NCBI GenBank assembly: GCA_946892075.1
Contig: CAMPNZ010000023.1
Location: 1 to 21,131 of the forward strand
Length of the DNA stretch: 21,131 bases
Direction: 5' to 3'
Source of the DNA: an uncultured Coriobacteriales bacterium
Lineage (GTDB): Bacteria; Actinomycetota; Coriobacteriia; Coriobacteriales; Eggerthellaceae
Part shown: positions 1 to 6,961 of the stretch, in pieces
How positions within the stretch are numbered: position 1 is the stretch's first letter
How the letters are laid out: every line of letters starts with the position of its first letter
Translations under genes and position numbers: made by a program
The notes under the pieces: generated by a model
Databases searched by the model: none
Told to the model about the DNA's origin: nothing
Seen by the model: the letters and a program-made list of their open reading frames with translations, nothing else

Positions 1-641
1 GTGGCTGGGTGGATGAACGCGGCGGCTTGATTTTGCGGGACTGGCTGGGTAGACAGCTCGGTGGGCTGTTCGTGATGGGTAGGCAGCTCGGTGGGCTGTT
101 CATGGTGAACGAAAGGCTGTTCTTCCTGGTCAGACGTATCAAACGAAGCACCAGCGGGCGCCGAATAACGCTCATGGATGCACAACGGAAGAACCGGCGC
201 ATACGCGCGCACCGTAACATTGTGCTGAAAACGCTGCTGAGCAAGCAATTTTTGTTCAAGATCGGCGGGAAGAGCCAGCACGCACGAAAACACGAACTGC
301 GGCGTCGATTTCGCACGCGCGTCAATGCTGCATCGCGTTATGCGAATGTTGTGCAGCGACGATGCAGGAATGCGCAACGCACGAGCAATAGCGCCTTTGA
401 GCTTGGGAAACTCGACGGGTTCAAAGGGAGATGCGCTGCGAGTTGTCGTTGGAGATGCGGGTTGAGCCGCCACGCTTGATGGTTTGTGATCTGGAGATTC
501 AGGCACATGAGCGCGGGAACGGTCGTACGGATTCGAAATTTTCGCCGACTTCGTGCGTTCATCACGCAAGCGCGACGCGTTTTGACAGGGCGTATACCCA
601 CACTGAGCAGGTGTTAAACGAAGCTGAACAAGTTCTATCAT
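1..641 (-). CDS. FAD-dependent protein, N-terminal part (3' end beyond window)
   Basis: An open frame starts with ATG at 641 and runs to the left edge without a stop (213 codons visible). I read it as the N-terminal accessory domain of the uncharacterised FAD-dependent dehydrogenase family usually annotated 'NAD(P)/FAD-dependent oxidoreductase' or 'FAD-dependent protein'. The diagnostic stretch is ALRIPASSLHNIRITRCSID followed by ARAKSTPQFVFS: family members have a basic ALRI/V..S.I..V.I.R.SIDAR.K....FVYS pattern there. The flavin-binding GxGxxG motif would lie beyond the edge. Two parts look added: a Ser/Pro/Thr-rich stretch at about residues 14-75, and a Glu/Gln/Pro/His-rich stretch after about residue 170 that contains an in-frame duplicated HHEQPTEL unit. 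The Shine-Dalgarno is weak (AAGAAAG, about 10 nt upstream). It follows the BaiN-like gene on the same strand after 289 nt. Family confidence is moderate because the catalytic part is not visible. Confidence 0.72.
   Translation of the reverse strand, partial: MIELVQLRLTPAQCGYTPCQNASRLRDERTKSAKISNPYDRSRAHVPESPDHKPSSVAAQPASPTTTRSASPFEPVEFPKLKGAIARALRIPASSLHNIRITRCSIDARAKSTPQFVFSCVLALPADLEQKLLAQQRFQHNVTVRAYAPVLPLCIHERYSAPAGASFDTSDQEEQPFVHHEQPTELPTHHEQPTELSTQPVPQNQAAAFIHPA
47..106 (-). repeat. 30-bp in-frame tandem duplication inside the flavoprotein gene
   Basis: Two adjacent 30-bp units (47-76 and 77-106) differ at only a few positions. They encode two consecutive 10-residue units containing HEQPTEL. 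The length is a multiple of three, so the frame is kept. It lies in a low-complexity part of the protein, consistent with replication-slippage expansion. Confidence 0.8.
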
Positions 642-860
642 ACCGTAATGCTTTCTTGCAAAAAAATGAATCGATTATCGGGTGCTGGCGCGGAAACGAA
701 TGCGGACGCAAGAACGGACGCAAGCACGGGAACGCGTTTTCGCAGGTGCAAGGGCTAAAAGCTTCTCTCACTCCCATGAATGAAGCGGCGTTAAAACGTG
801 TTTTCGCGAGGAAGCAGCGATGTTCTCTGCGCCACGCCGCACCACGACACGCGTTTTCGG

Positions 861-910
861 CACGTTCGCAAACACGCACCTCGCACACGTTCGCAAACAC
901 GCACCTCGCA
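861..910. repeat. Two perfect 25-bp tandem repeats in the flavoprotein intergenic gap
   Basis: Positions 861-885 and 886-910 are identical; a degraded third copy begins at 911. Each unit starts CACGTTCGCAAACACG, and the other strand carries CGAACGTG. The gap 642-930 holds no credible gene: its remaining sequence is Arg/Thr/His-coding low-complexity DNA that includes ACGGGAACGCG near 726-736. This is one of the local arrays of the GAACG-type intergenic repeats seen through the window. Confidence 0.8.
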
Positions 911-930
911 CGCGTTCACAAGCAGGCCGC

Positions 931-2475
931 CTACGACGCGCCGCACCACGCACGCACTGCGCAAGCACCTGCTAATATACCACTTGACCACGCCCAATGT
1001 AAATTAAAACCGCCGCAACTTGCGTCGACGTCAAGCGCCTCGCCCACCGCATACAACGCAGGAACGTTCGTCACGCGCAAGCTTGCCGGATCAAGCTGCT
1101 CAAGCGCAATTCCGCCGCGTGAAACCAGGCACTGATCTGCCTTAATACCCTCGATAGGCAGTCGCATCTGGCACAAAGCGCGCGCCACGCAGTCAGGGGC
1201 GTCGTTTTTGGAAATTGCCTGTTCACACAGGACATCCACGAAAGGAGCCGGGAGTATTCCATACAGCACATCGCGCCAAGCCGCCTGCGCGTTCAGAAGT
1301 TTCGCCTGGTCAAGTTTATGTTTAAGAAAATCCGTTGCCGCAGCAATCGGCATGTTCAGCGCGTTGATGCATACGACGTCGCCTGCGTGCACAAAACGCG
1401 ACACATTGAACACCGCAATCCCCGACACGCCGTAGGAACGAAACAGCACTTCTCCCTGTTCAGAGGCGATAATGCGCGAGGCGTTGCCCTGCGTGCGCTC
1501 GATGCTTACCTGCGCGCGCAAACGAATGGTGTCAAGTTTTTTAAGGTTGGGATATGTGCAGATGAGAGGCCCTAAAACAGGGGAACAGGGCACGGTTTTA
1601 ATGCTGCGTGCAAGCATGGAAAACGACGCGCGAGCATGCTTGCCTCCCCACGCTGCAATAACGGCGTCGGCGGGAAAATGTGTGCCCTCCGACGTAGTTA
1701 GTGTGAACGCCGCGGAGCCTGATGGCTCAAGTGACGCAGACGTGCACGCGAGCTTGGATGTTGGTGCGGATGGCACAAGTGCGCGCACTTCCGTTGATGC
1801 ATGCAAAATCACACCCAGGCGCTGAGCAGTGCGAATCAGCAGTTCACAGACCGTTTTTGCAGTGTTGCTGTACGGAAACAGCCAGCCTTGCTCATCGCAC
1901 CGAAATGCCACGCCAAGATGCGAAAAAAAAGCCAGCGCGGCATCGTATGACTGCGCGTGAGCTTGCGGAATACAGGCAATATCGCCACGCAAGGCCGCTT
2001 GTTGCAAATGTTCAAGCGTTGTTTTTACGAACTTACTGTTATGAAAATGTTGCAGCGCATTGTCGAGCGAATTGCCAAGCAGATGGTCGAGCGAATTGCC
2101 GCTCTTAGAAGGTTGATCAGGGGAAAGGGGCGCGCTCGTTGCCTGTGCGGCCTGCGTGTTGTGCGCGTTCCGTGCACACTGTATTCCCTGCTCACAAGTG
2201 CCATATACGCCTTGCGACGCCGTCTGCGTTGCGCAATCCCACGGCGCAGCACCGCTACACGCATGCACAGCCTGCTTTTCAGAGGCCGACAAAAACGCTT
2301 CATGCGAGATATTGCAGCGTCCGTTCCCCGTTGCTAAAATGCTGTGGCCAAGTTTGGCATGCGCTTCAAAAACATCAATCTGAACAGGAACGTTACACGC
2401 CCGCGCCTGAAATGCGGCGCTGATTGCGGCACACAGGCCGGCCGCGCCGCCGCCGATTATCGCAATATGCTTCAC
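931..2475 (-). CDS. HI0933/BaiN-like NAD(P)/FAD-dependent oxidoreductase
   Basis: A flavoprotein of the HI0933-like family, which includes BaiN and proteins annotated as aminoacetone oxidase. Residues 1-20 hold the dinucleotide-binding motif IGGGAAGLCAA. Residues 49-56 (TGNGRCNI) are the family signature after the GHS-type turn. The C-terminus holds the second FAD-contact region, with ALYAVGEALDVDASCGGFNL followed by HWAWSSGILAG. The GTG start at 2475 is supported by AAGGAG six nt upstream and by the motif beginning at residue 3. At 514 residues it is about 100 longer than usual. Much of the excess is a Gln/Ala/Ser/Asn-rich insertion at about residues 68-135 with a duplicated GNSLD unit. It lies 74 nt downstream of ohrR on the same strand, so cotranscription is likely. 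The substrate cannot be told from sequence; bile-acid reduction should not be assumed. Confidence 0.88.
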   Translation of the reverse strand: MKHIAIIGGGAAGLCAAISAAFQARACNVPVQIDVFEAHAKLGHSILATGNGRCNISHEAFLSASEKQAVHACSGAAPWDCATQTASQGVYGTCEQGIQCARNAHNTQAAQATSAPLSPDQPSKSGNSLDHLLGNSLDNALQHFHNSKFVKTTLEHLQQAALRGDIACIPQAHAQSYDAALAFFSHLGVAFRCDEQGWLFPYSNTAKTVCELLIRTAQRLGVILHASTEVRALVPSAPTSKLACTSASLEPSGSAAFTLTTSEGTHFPADAVIAAWGGKHARASFSMLARSIKTVPCSPVLGPLICTYPNLKKLDTIRLRAQVSIERTQGNASRIIASEQGEVLFRSYGVSGIAVFNVSRFVHAGDVVCINALNMPIAAATDFLKHKLDQAKLLNAQAAWRDVLYGILPAPFVDVLCEQAISKNDAPDCVARALCQMRLPIEGIKADQCLVSRGGIALEQLDPASLRVTNVPALYAVGEALDVDASCGGFNLHWAWSSGILAGACAVRAWCGAS

Positions 2476-2549
2476 GGGACACTCCTTGCGTTTACGCAGC
2501 TCAACACGCTGCCGTGAGTGCTACGTGGTCAATATACACGCGCGCCCGC

Positions 2550-3080
2550 CTATTCGACAGCCGCTCCAGAAGCGTCTGCACAAGCGCAGCCATCTTGCGA
2601 TTCGCGCACGTTGCGAATGAGCTTGTCCAGCAAATACGCAAGTTCCGCCATTTCAGATTCACTCAAATGCATGCACGAGCCCATCTTCACCGGCACGCAA
2701 AACGCACGCTCGCGAAGTGCCATTCCATCAGGCGTAATGCTTACATCAACGCGACGTTCGTCCTTTGAGCTGCGCGTACGCTTAACAAGCTTTTTCGCTT
2801 CCATTTTCTTCAGCAACGGCGTCAGCGTGCCAGAGTCAAGATACAGCTCATTTCCCAGTTCACTTACCGAAACCGTCTTTTTTTCCCACAACACCATCAT
2901 GGTGATGTACTGCGTATACGTAAGCTGCAAATCGTCCAAAATAGGCCCGTAGCGCCGAACAACCTCTTTCGCTGCCGCGTACAGCGGGAAGCACAGCTGG
3001 TTGCGCAACTGCACCGTTTCCTCAGGTGAGAGCTCATGATCGAACAATTTCGTATGTTTAAATGTAGGTTCTGCAGACAT
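2550..3080 (-). CDS. ohrR: OhrR-type MarR-family peroxide-sensing repressor
   Basis: A 176-residue winged-helix regulator. The segment LRNQLCFPLYAAAKEV near the N-terminus carries the single reactive cysteine of OhrR proteins, which is oxidised by organic hydroperoxides or hypochlorite and releases DNA. It is followed by LTYTQYITMMVLWE, then the recognition region VSELGNELYLDSGTLTPLL and the wing KRTRSSKDERRVDV. These match OhrR closely. I chose ATG 3080 over an upstream in-frame ATG at 3158, because AAAGGGGA precedes 3080 at proper spacing and the OhrR fold begins just after it. Extra cysteines lie near the C-terminus (CACADASG), so a two-Cys mechanism is possible. No ohr peroxidase gene lies beside it; the neighbours are two flavoproteins. 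The overlapping promoter and operator upstream suggest autorepression. Confidence 0.88.
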   Translation of the reverse strand: MSAEPTFKHTKLFDHELSPEETVQLRNQLCFPLYAAAKEVVRRYGPILDDLQLTYTQYITMMVLWEKKTVSVSELGNELYLDSGTLTPLLKKMEAKKLVKRTRSSKDERRVDVSITPDGMALRERAFCVPVKMGSCMHLSESEMAELAYLLDKLIRNVRESQDGCACADASGAAVE

Positions 3081-3189
3081 AGTACCGTCCCCTTTTACTG
3101 CCCATGCATTCACCTCAGCTACTCCTGATAGATTGCGTAAAACGGGGATGGAGTGCATGAATCAAACTATATTATTGTAGTACTTGCAT

Positions 3190-3209
3190 ATTGTACACAA
3201 TTAAATGTA
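3190..3209. promoter_or_regulatory. Probable OhrR operator
   Basis: ATTGTACACAATTAAATGTA contains the inverted repeat ATTGT-AC-ACAAT followed by TTAAATGTA. It closely resembles the TACAATT/AATTGTA elements known for OhrR operators. It covers the -10 box and part of the spacer of the ohrR promoter, which is the placement expected of an autorepressor site. Confidence 0.6.
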
Positions 3210-3217
3210 AATTTCAA
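3190..3217 (-). promoter_or_regulatory. ohrR promoter (-35 TTGAAA, -10 TACAAT)
   Basis: Reading the minus strand, TTGAAA (3217-3212), a 16-nt spacer and TACAAT (3195-3190) form a good sigma-70-type promoter, about 110 nt upstream of the ohrR start codon. The -10 box lies inside the putative operator. Confidence 0.6.
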
Positions 3218-3282
3218 CGCTTGGAATTAGAATCATACATAAATTTTCCTTATCGTACATTTCAACTGGTGAACGGCGTATT

Positions 3283-3474
3283 ATGCGCCTCGCGTTTAAG
3301 AACGCGGGCGAGTTTGGGAACGCATCCAAGAACGGGAACGGGAGCAAGTTTGGGAACGCGGGCGAGTTTGGGGGTGCAGCAAACCCCACGTTCCTAACAC
3401 GAACCAAGCTCATGTTCCCATAATCCGTCCTGATGTATACATGCGTTCCTAACCCGTGTGATGCGCCTCGCGTT
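3283..3474. repeat. 14-bp direct repeats bracketing a repeat-rich noncoding segment
   Basis: ATGCGCCTCGCGTT occurs at 3283-3296 and again at 3461-3474. The interior carries an 18-bp tandem array, several GGGAACG words on the plus strand, and their complement (CGTTCC) near 3390-3475. A hairpin CGCGTT-TAAG-AACGCG sits at 3291-3306. The gap between ohrR and the next gene (3081-3603) otherwise holds only regulatory sites; I see no credible gene in it. Confidence 0.65.
3301..3372. repeat. Four-copy 18-bp tandem array
   Basis: The period is exactly 18. Units 1 (3301-3318) and 4 (3355-3372) are both AACGCGGGCGAGTTTGGG. Unit 3 (3337-3354) is AACGGGAGCAAGTTTGGG. Unit 2 (3319-3336) is more diverged, AACGCATCCAAGAACGGG. 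The junctions of consecutive units create the GGGAACG word found in other intergenic gaps. Confidence 0.8.
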
Positions 3475-3484
3475 CCCTATTTTC

Positions 3485-3514
3485 TTGACACAAACAGCGA
3501 ACAATGGGTATATT
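3485..3514 (+). promoter_or_regulatory. Promoter for the DUF3990-type gene
   Basis: A consensus TTGACA (3485-3490), an 18-nt spacer and TATATT (3509-3514) lie about 90 nt upstream of the chosen start codon at 3604. Confidence 0.6.
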
Positions 3515-3603
3515 TTTTGATGAACGTTATGCACCTTAAAAGAAATTTGCTCAAAACCAAGAAATGCAGTCGCGAAGGTATTTGTGTAGGAGGAAATTCC
3601 GCA

Positions 3604-4251
3604 ATGACCACGCTTAACTTATTTCGCGGCACTCCTCATAAAATTGTGGTTCCAACCTTTGGAAAAGGCAATGAAAAGCACGACTACGGAAAAGGGTTTT
3701 ACTTAACAGAAAACGTAACCTTAGCCAAAGAGTGGGCAGTATGCCGCCCCAACGTGCAAAATGGATGGGTCCACCACTATCAGCTTGACATTAGTGAGCT
3801 TACTATTCTCGATTTGCAAGAAAAGGGTGTTTTACCATGGCTAGCAGAGCTTATGAAACACCGTGATGCCGCCGATTCAAAACGATATCGCCTGCTTGCT
3901 CACAAGTTTATTGCGCAATACGGCATCGATTCTACGCCCTACGACGTCATTAAAGGCTGGCGAGCGGACGCTTCGTATTTCTACATTGCAAAAGAATTCG
4001 TCAAAGACAATGTTGACATCGACATTCTTGAAGATTTACTTTCGTTGGGCGGTTTAGGAATTCAATATTGCATTAAGTCGAAGCGGGCGTTTTCGTGTTT
4101 GCACGAAGTGGAAGATGACGTGATGGCAGTGCCATATGACCAGTTCAACAAGCAGTATAATCAGCGTGACATTGCTGCGCGTGAACATATGCGCGCGCTT
4201 ATTGACTCCGATGCCAACCGTGTTACCAAGGTATTTAGTACGCTATTTTAG
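3604..4251 (+). CDS. DUF3990-type protein, putative ADP-ribosyltransferase fold
   Basis: A 215-residue protein. The ATG at 3604 is chosen because AGGAGG (3588-3593) precedes it by 10 nt and the conserved part begins at once; longer in-frame starts lack both. Landmarks of the DUF3990 family, which I relate to ADP-ribosyltransferases, are: LFRGT (residues 6-10) at the position of the usual L.HG[ST]; DYGKGFYLT (27-35) with the aromatic of an H/R-Y-E/Q layout; LAKEWA (40-45); YDVIKGWRADASYF (123-136), the family's most typical block; and LGIQYCIKSKRAF (161-172), where Q164 sits at the final catalytic position. A role in modifying a target with NAD is therefore plausible but inferred. Arg replaces the usual His in the first motif, which may alter or abolish activity. 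The next gene is probably cotranscribed, suggesting a two-part toxin or defence unit. Confidence 0.75.
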   Translation: MTTLNLFRGTPHKIVVPTFGKGNEKHDYGKGFYLTENVTLAKEWAVCRPNVQNGWVHHYQLDISELTILDLQEKGVLPWLAELMKHRDAADSKRYRLLAHKFIAQYGIDSTPYDVIKGWRADASYFYIAKEFVKDNVDIDILEDLLSLGGLGIQYCIKSKRAFSCLHEVEDDVMAVPYDQFNKQYNQRDIAAREHMRALIDSDANRVTKVFSTLF

Positions 4252-4253
4252 AA

Positions 4254-4319
4254 GGCACGAAAGTGCGAGGAAATGAGGAACGAGGGCACGAAAGTGCGAG
4301 GAATCGAAAGTGCGAGGAA
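4254..4319 (+). repeat. Three-copy 15-bp repeat with GNRA-loop hairpins between the paired genes
   Basis: CGAAAGTGCGAGGAA occurs at 4258-4272, 4289-4303 and 4305-4319. The first two copies are preceded by GCA, so the RNA can fold as GCAC-GAAA-GTGC (4255-4266 and 4286-4297), a 4-bp stem closed by a GAAA tetraloop. The segment is purine-rich and ends in the AAGGAAATGAGGGAG stretch that also serves the next gene's ribosome binding site. Confidence 0.75.
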
Positions 4320-4348
4320 ATGAGGAACAAGGAAATGAGGGAGCAATC

Positions 4349-4774
4349 ATGAGCGCTTACCCGTTGGCTTACGTAAACGATGTTGTAGAAAATCAGGGGA
4401 AGCTATTCGACCTGGTAGCGCATGAATTTCCTGATACCGATACTGAAGATTTCATTACACGCTACATGCAAAGCAAAACGCGAAAAAGCATCGATGAAGC
4501 GCAGGCTTATGTTGCGACCATGAATGCAAAAGACTTGTTCAGCTACCTTACCACAACCGAGCACTTTCGCCTGAAAAAAGGCACGTCACTGGGTGGTTTT
4601 ATGCCCGATTGGATTGGTAGGTTCTACGCGTATTACCAGTGGTATTACAATGTTCCAAGCTGCAACGTGGTGAAACAAATTCCCCTTGATTTTCTGGAAA
4701 AAGCGTACTTGGGCTTGCACGATTTAGAGCTTGACTTGGCGGTTCGAAAAGTGGGTGACACGCAGAGCGCGTAA
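4349..4774 (+). CDS. Conserved unknown protein paired with the DUF3990-type gene
   Basis: A 141-residue soluble protein with no signal peptide or membrane segment. Its function is not established. I have an impression of closely similar proteins standing beside DUF3990 genes in Firmicutes and Coriobacteria, but cannot verify it here. Visible features: an acidic, helix-prone N-terminal half (YVNDVVENQGKLFDLVAHEF), then KTRKSIDEAQAYVATM. The C-terminal half is rich in aromatics, with GGFMPDWIGRFYAYYQWYYN, then PLDFLEKAYLGLHDLELDLA. ATG 4349 follows a GAGGGAG Shine-Dalgarno. An upstream in-frame start at 4310 would begin inside the repeat array, so it was rejected. It follows the DUF3990-type gene by 97 nt on the same strand with no visible terminator, so a shared transcript is likely. 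An antitoxin or accessory-binding role is inference from pairing only. Confidence 0.7.
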   Translation: MSAYPLAYVNDVVENQGKLFDLVAHEFPDTDTEDFITRYMQSKTRKSIDEAQAYVATMNAKDLFSYLTTTEHFRLKKGTSLGGFMPDWIGRFYAYYQWYYNVPSCNVVKQIPLDFLEKAYLGLHDLELDLAVRKVGDTQSA

Positions 4775-4877
4775 GCACGCGGGCGAACGCAGGAACGGGA
4801 ACGCGGGAGCGGGAGCGAGAGCGCGGGAGCTAGAGCGCGGGTTTGCAGGCTTTTTGCTGTATTTTTACAATCTCAAT

Positions 4878-4943
4878 CGCGTATTATTCGCGTATTATTG
4901 GCGTGTTATTGGCGTATTATTCGCGTATTATTGGCGTATTTTG
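4878..4943 (+). repeat. Six-copy 11-bp tandem array upstream of the zinc-ribbon gene
   Basis: Units of 11 bp with consensus [CG]GCGTATTATT lie at 4878, 4889, 4900, 4911, 4922 and 4933; the third has one substitution and the last ends TTTTG. Each unit carries TATTAT, which resembles a -10 box, and the period is close to one helical turn. The array ends 38 nt before the start codon at 4982. The preceding 4775-4860 stretch is GGGAACG/GGGAGCG-type low-complexity DNA. Confidence 0.85.
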
Positions 4944-4981
4944 TTCAGTACGATACATACAACTCCAAGAGAAGGATTGTT

Positions 4982-6679
4982 ATGTATTGCTCGAACTGCA
5001 ACGCCACATATTCCACTGAAAGTCTGTTTTGCCCGCTTTGTGGACAGCGAATGAGCGCATCCCCCTGTGCGCCCACTTTGCATAACGCCTCCAATCAGGC
5101 ATTATCGTCAACTGCACCGTTCATATATAGTAAATCTGAGCAAGCTTTTGATGCAAATGCTCCTCTTGAGGCGACTTCTCTTCAGGAACTATATGCAAGC
5201 GATCTCTCTCCATTTGAGAGTTCAATCACATCCACCACCTCCCCTTGTTACAAAACGCCACCCACGCAAACCCATAATGCACCACCCGCACGAACGCACG
5301 CTACGCCGACGTCATCCCCAACGCCAACTTCATCTTCACTTTCTGAGCAGGCATTCGCCCCACCAGGAATTGACGCATACACCGCGCAAAGCAATCAGCG
5401 CACCCATGCGCTCTATTTGAAACAAGCGCTCGATACGCTCTACGAACCAACATCCACCGATCAAACAGGCATCCTACCTGGCGATATAAGCTCTTCAACG
5501 CTTCAAAACAACGGTGTTAACAGTGTTGCCAGCGTCAGCAACGCACCGCCCTACTCTGAAAGCAACACTGGCAATGTGCTTACCCGTTGGATGCATACGC
5601 TGTCAAAAAAAGCTTCGCCACCAGCGGAAACAAATACAGTGAACGCTGCAGAAGCCAGCCGCTGCTCGCTACGCAGCCTGCAAGCAATAGTAGTTTCTGT
5701 TGCACTGTGCTGGCCTCTTGGCTTGTACAAATTGTGGCGCAGCAAAACGCCGTTCACGACGCGCATGAAAGCGCTTACCAGCGTATGTTTTCTTGTTCAA
5801 AGTACACTTGCGATTACGCTGCTTGCTGTATGCAGCCCTTATGTGCTTGAACAACAACCGTTTGCGTTTGTGCGCGCCTATGCGCTTGACAAATTGAACG
5901 CACAGCAGCATACAAACAGCGCGCAGCACGCGTATGAGCGTAGCAAAAATGGAAATGCTACCAGCACCAATGGCAACAATTATGGCAAAGCGCGTTTTCC
6001 TGATAACGCAACGGGAAGCAACGCGAACGCCATACTGGGTATAAACAAAGGCTCTAACAGCGCAAATGCTGCAAACGGCACAAGCGGGAACAACTCCGCA
6101 AACGGCATAAACGGCACTGGCGGAAGCGGCTTTGGGCAATCGCAAGGAAGCGCGCACGCAACCAATGATGCATCTGCGCAAAACATGGCGCGCCGGAGTG
6201 CAAGTGCCTTTCGTACAAACGCCAATGACAACACGCTGCGCTTTGACGACCAGGGAATTCTTCGCCTTGCAAGCTTCGCGCGTGTGAAACAATCGAATAT
6301 CTACCCAGCGCTTACGCGTGCGGGCTTTCGCTACCAACCCAAACTTGGAAGTTGGTGTAATGCAGCGGAGAATTGCGCCCTTACGATACGAAGGCCTGAT
6401 GGACATGTGATTGATGCTGAAACTTTGCAAAACTCCAGCAGCATTCCTTGCGAAAAGGCCTATGTGTACGTGGAATGTAAAACGCCATTTGAGTCGCTTG
6501 ATGCGTTTGGAACGTGCATGACCAGCGAATACGAGGGTGTTTCTAGCACGTATGACAATGGCACAACGCATAGTTATCGCATAGACACGAATTCGTATTT
6601 ATCTGCGTTTATGACGCTAACGAAGAAAGGAGATACGTATTGCGGCATGCTGACATGGATAAAAGCACCGCCGTTGTAA
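4982..6679 (+). CDS. Zinc-ribbon membrane protein with extracellular C-terminal domain
   Basis: A 565-residue protein. Residues 3-20 form a zinc ribbon of CxxC-N10-CxxC type (MYCSNCNATY...FCPLCG). A Ser/Thr/Pro-rich linker of roughly 200 residues follows. Two hydrophobic segments at about 232-252 (containing SVALCWPLGLYKLWR) and 268-290 (VCFLVQSTLAITLLAVCSPY) form a hairpin; the first resembles the WPLG..LMW membrane motif common in actinobacterial and firmicute zinc-ribbon proteins. After it come an Asn/Gly/Ala-rich spacer (about 320-410) and a compact C-terminal region of about 150 residues with several cysteines and CGMLTWIK near its end. With the ribbon in the cytoplasm, the two segments place the C-terminus inside as well unless one is not a true membrane pass; the spacer composition suggests an exposed domain. 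ATG 4982 is preceded by GAAGGA. Function unknown. Confidence 0.75.
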   Translation: MYCSNCNATYSTESLFCPLCGQRMSASPCAPTLHNASNQALSSTAPFIYSKSEQAFDANAPLEATSLQELYASDLSPFESSITSTTSPCYKTPPTQTHNAPPARTHATPTSSPTPTSSSLSEQAFAPPGIDAYTAQSNQRTHALYLKQALDTLYEPTSTDQTGILPGDISSSTLQNNGVNSVASVSNAPPYSESNTGNVLTRWMHTLSKKASPPAETNTVNAAEASRCSLRSLQAIVVSVALCWPLGLYKLWRSKTPFTTRMKALTSVCFLVQSTLAITLLAVCSPYVLEQQPFAFVRAYALDKLNAQQHTNSAQHAYERSKNGNATSTNGNNYGKARFPDNATGSNANAILGINKGSNSANAANGTSGNNSANGINGTGGSGFGQSQGSAHATNDASAQNMARRSASAFRTNANDNTLRFDDQGILRLASFARVKQSNIYPALTRAGFRYQPKLGSWCNAAENCALTIRRPDGHVIDAETLQNSSSIPCEKAYVYVECKTPFESLDAFGTCMTSEYEGVSSTYDNGTTHSYRIDTNSYLSAFMTLTKKGDTYCGMLTWIKAPPL

Positions 6680-6700
6680 CTGTGCTCAAAAAAATAGTGC

Positions 6701-6729
6701 TTGCGTTTTCGGGCGCGTGCGAATACAAT
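6701..6729 (+). promoter_or_regulatory. Promoter of the riboflavin uptake operon
   Basis: TTGCGT (6701-6706), a 17-nt spacer and TACAAT (6724-6729). It lies just upstream of the FMN aptamer, so the aptamer would form the very 5' end of the transcript. Confidence 0.65.
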
Positions 6730-6746
6730 TCATCCTCGATGGATTT

Positions 6747-6934
6747 ATGTTTCAGGGCGAGGTGAAATTCCTCACTGGCGGTAACAGAATGCTGCGTTTA
6801 CGTGGGTTTACTCATGTGCGCACATCGTCTGAAGTCCGCGAGCTTTGCGTAGTATGGCATGCACAATTACGCAAGGTAGATTCGGTGAAAAGCCGAAACC
6901 AACGGTATAGTCCGGATGAAAGAGGCAGATGTCA
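6747..6934 (+). promoter_or_regulatory. FMN riboswitch (RFN element)
   Basis: Conserved RFN blocks appear in order: CAGGGCGAGGTGAAATTCC, CACTGGCGGTAA, AGTCCGCGAGC, TTCGGTGAAAAGCCGAA, CCAACGGTATAGTCCGGATG and AAAGAGGCAG. The variable arms are longer than average (about 6788-6833 and 6843-6875, the latter closed by TTTGCGTA/TTACGCAA). The aptamer binds FMN. It is followed by an intrinsic terminator and then by ribU, so it should shut off the riboflavin uptake operon when FMN is plentiful. Boundaries are approximate. Confidence 0.95.
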
Positions 6935-6961
6935 GTCGTAGCACATTCGCGCGATATCTCC

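Noticed and set aside
861..910. Tandem repeats considered as a CRISPR array
   Set aside because: The units are contiguous with no spacers and no cas genes; the same holds for the other arrays.
431..1135. Long plus-strand open frame
   Set aside because: It runs antisense to the left flavoprotein and the end of the BaiN-like gene and through repeats; its Arg/His/Thr-rich composition is that of a shadow frame.
2550..3158. Longer ohrR product starting at 3158
   Set aside because: The extra 26 residues do not belong to the family, and the start at 3080 has the better ribosome binding site.
3191..3413. Short frames over the 18-bp array
   Set aside because: Their periodic composition follows the DNA repeat, and they start inside or beside the ohrR promoter.
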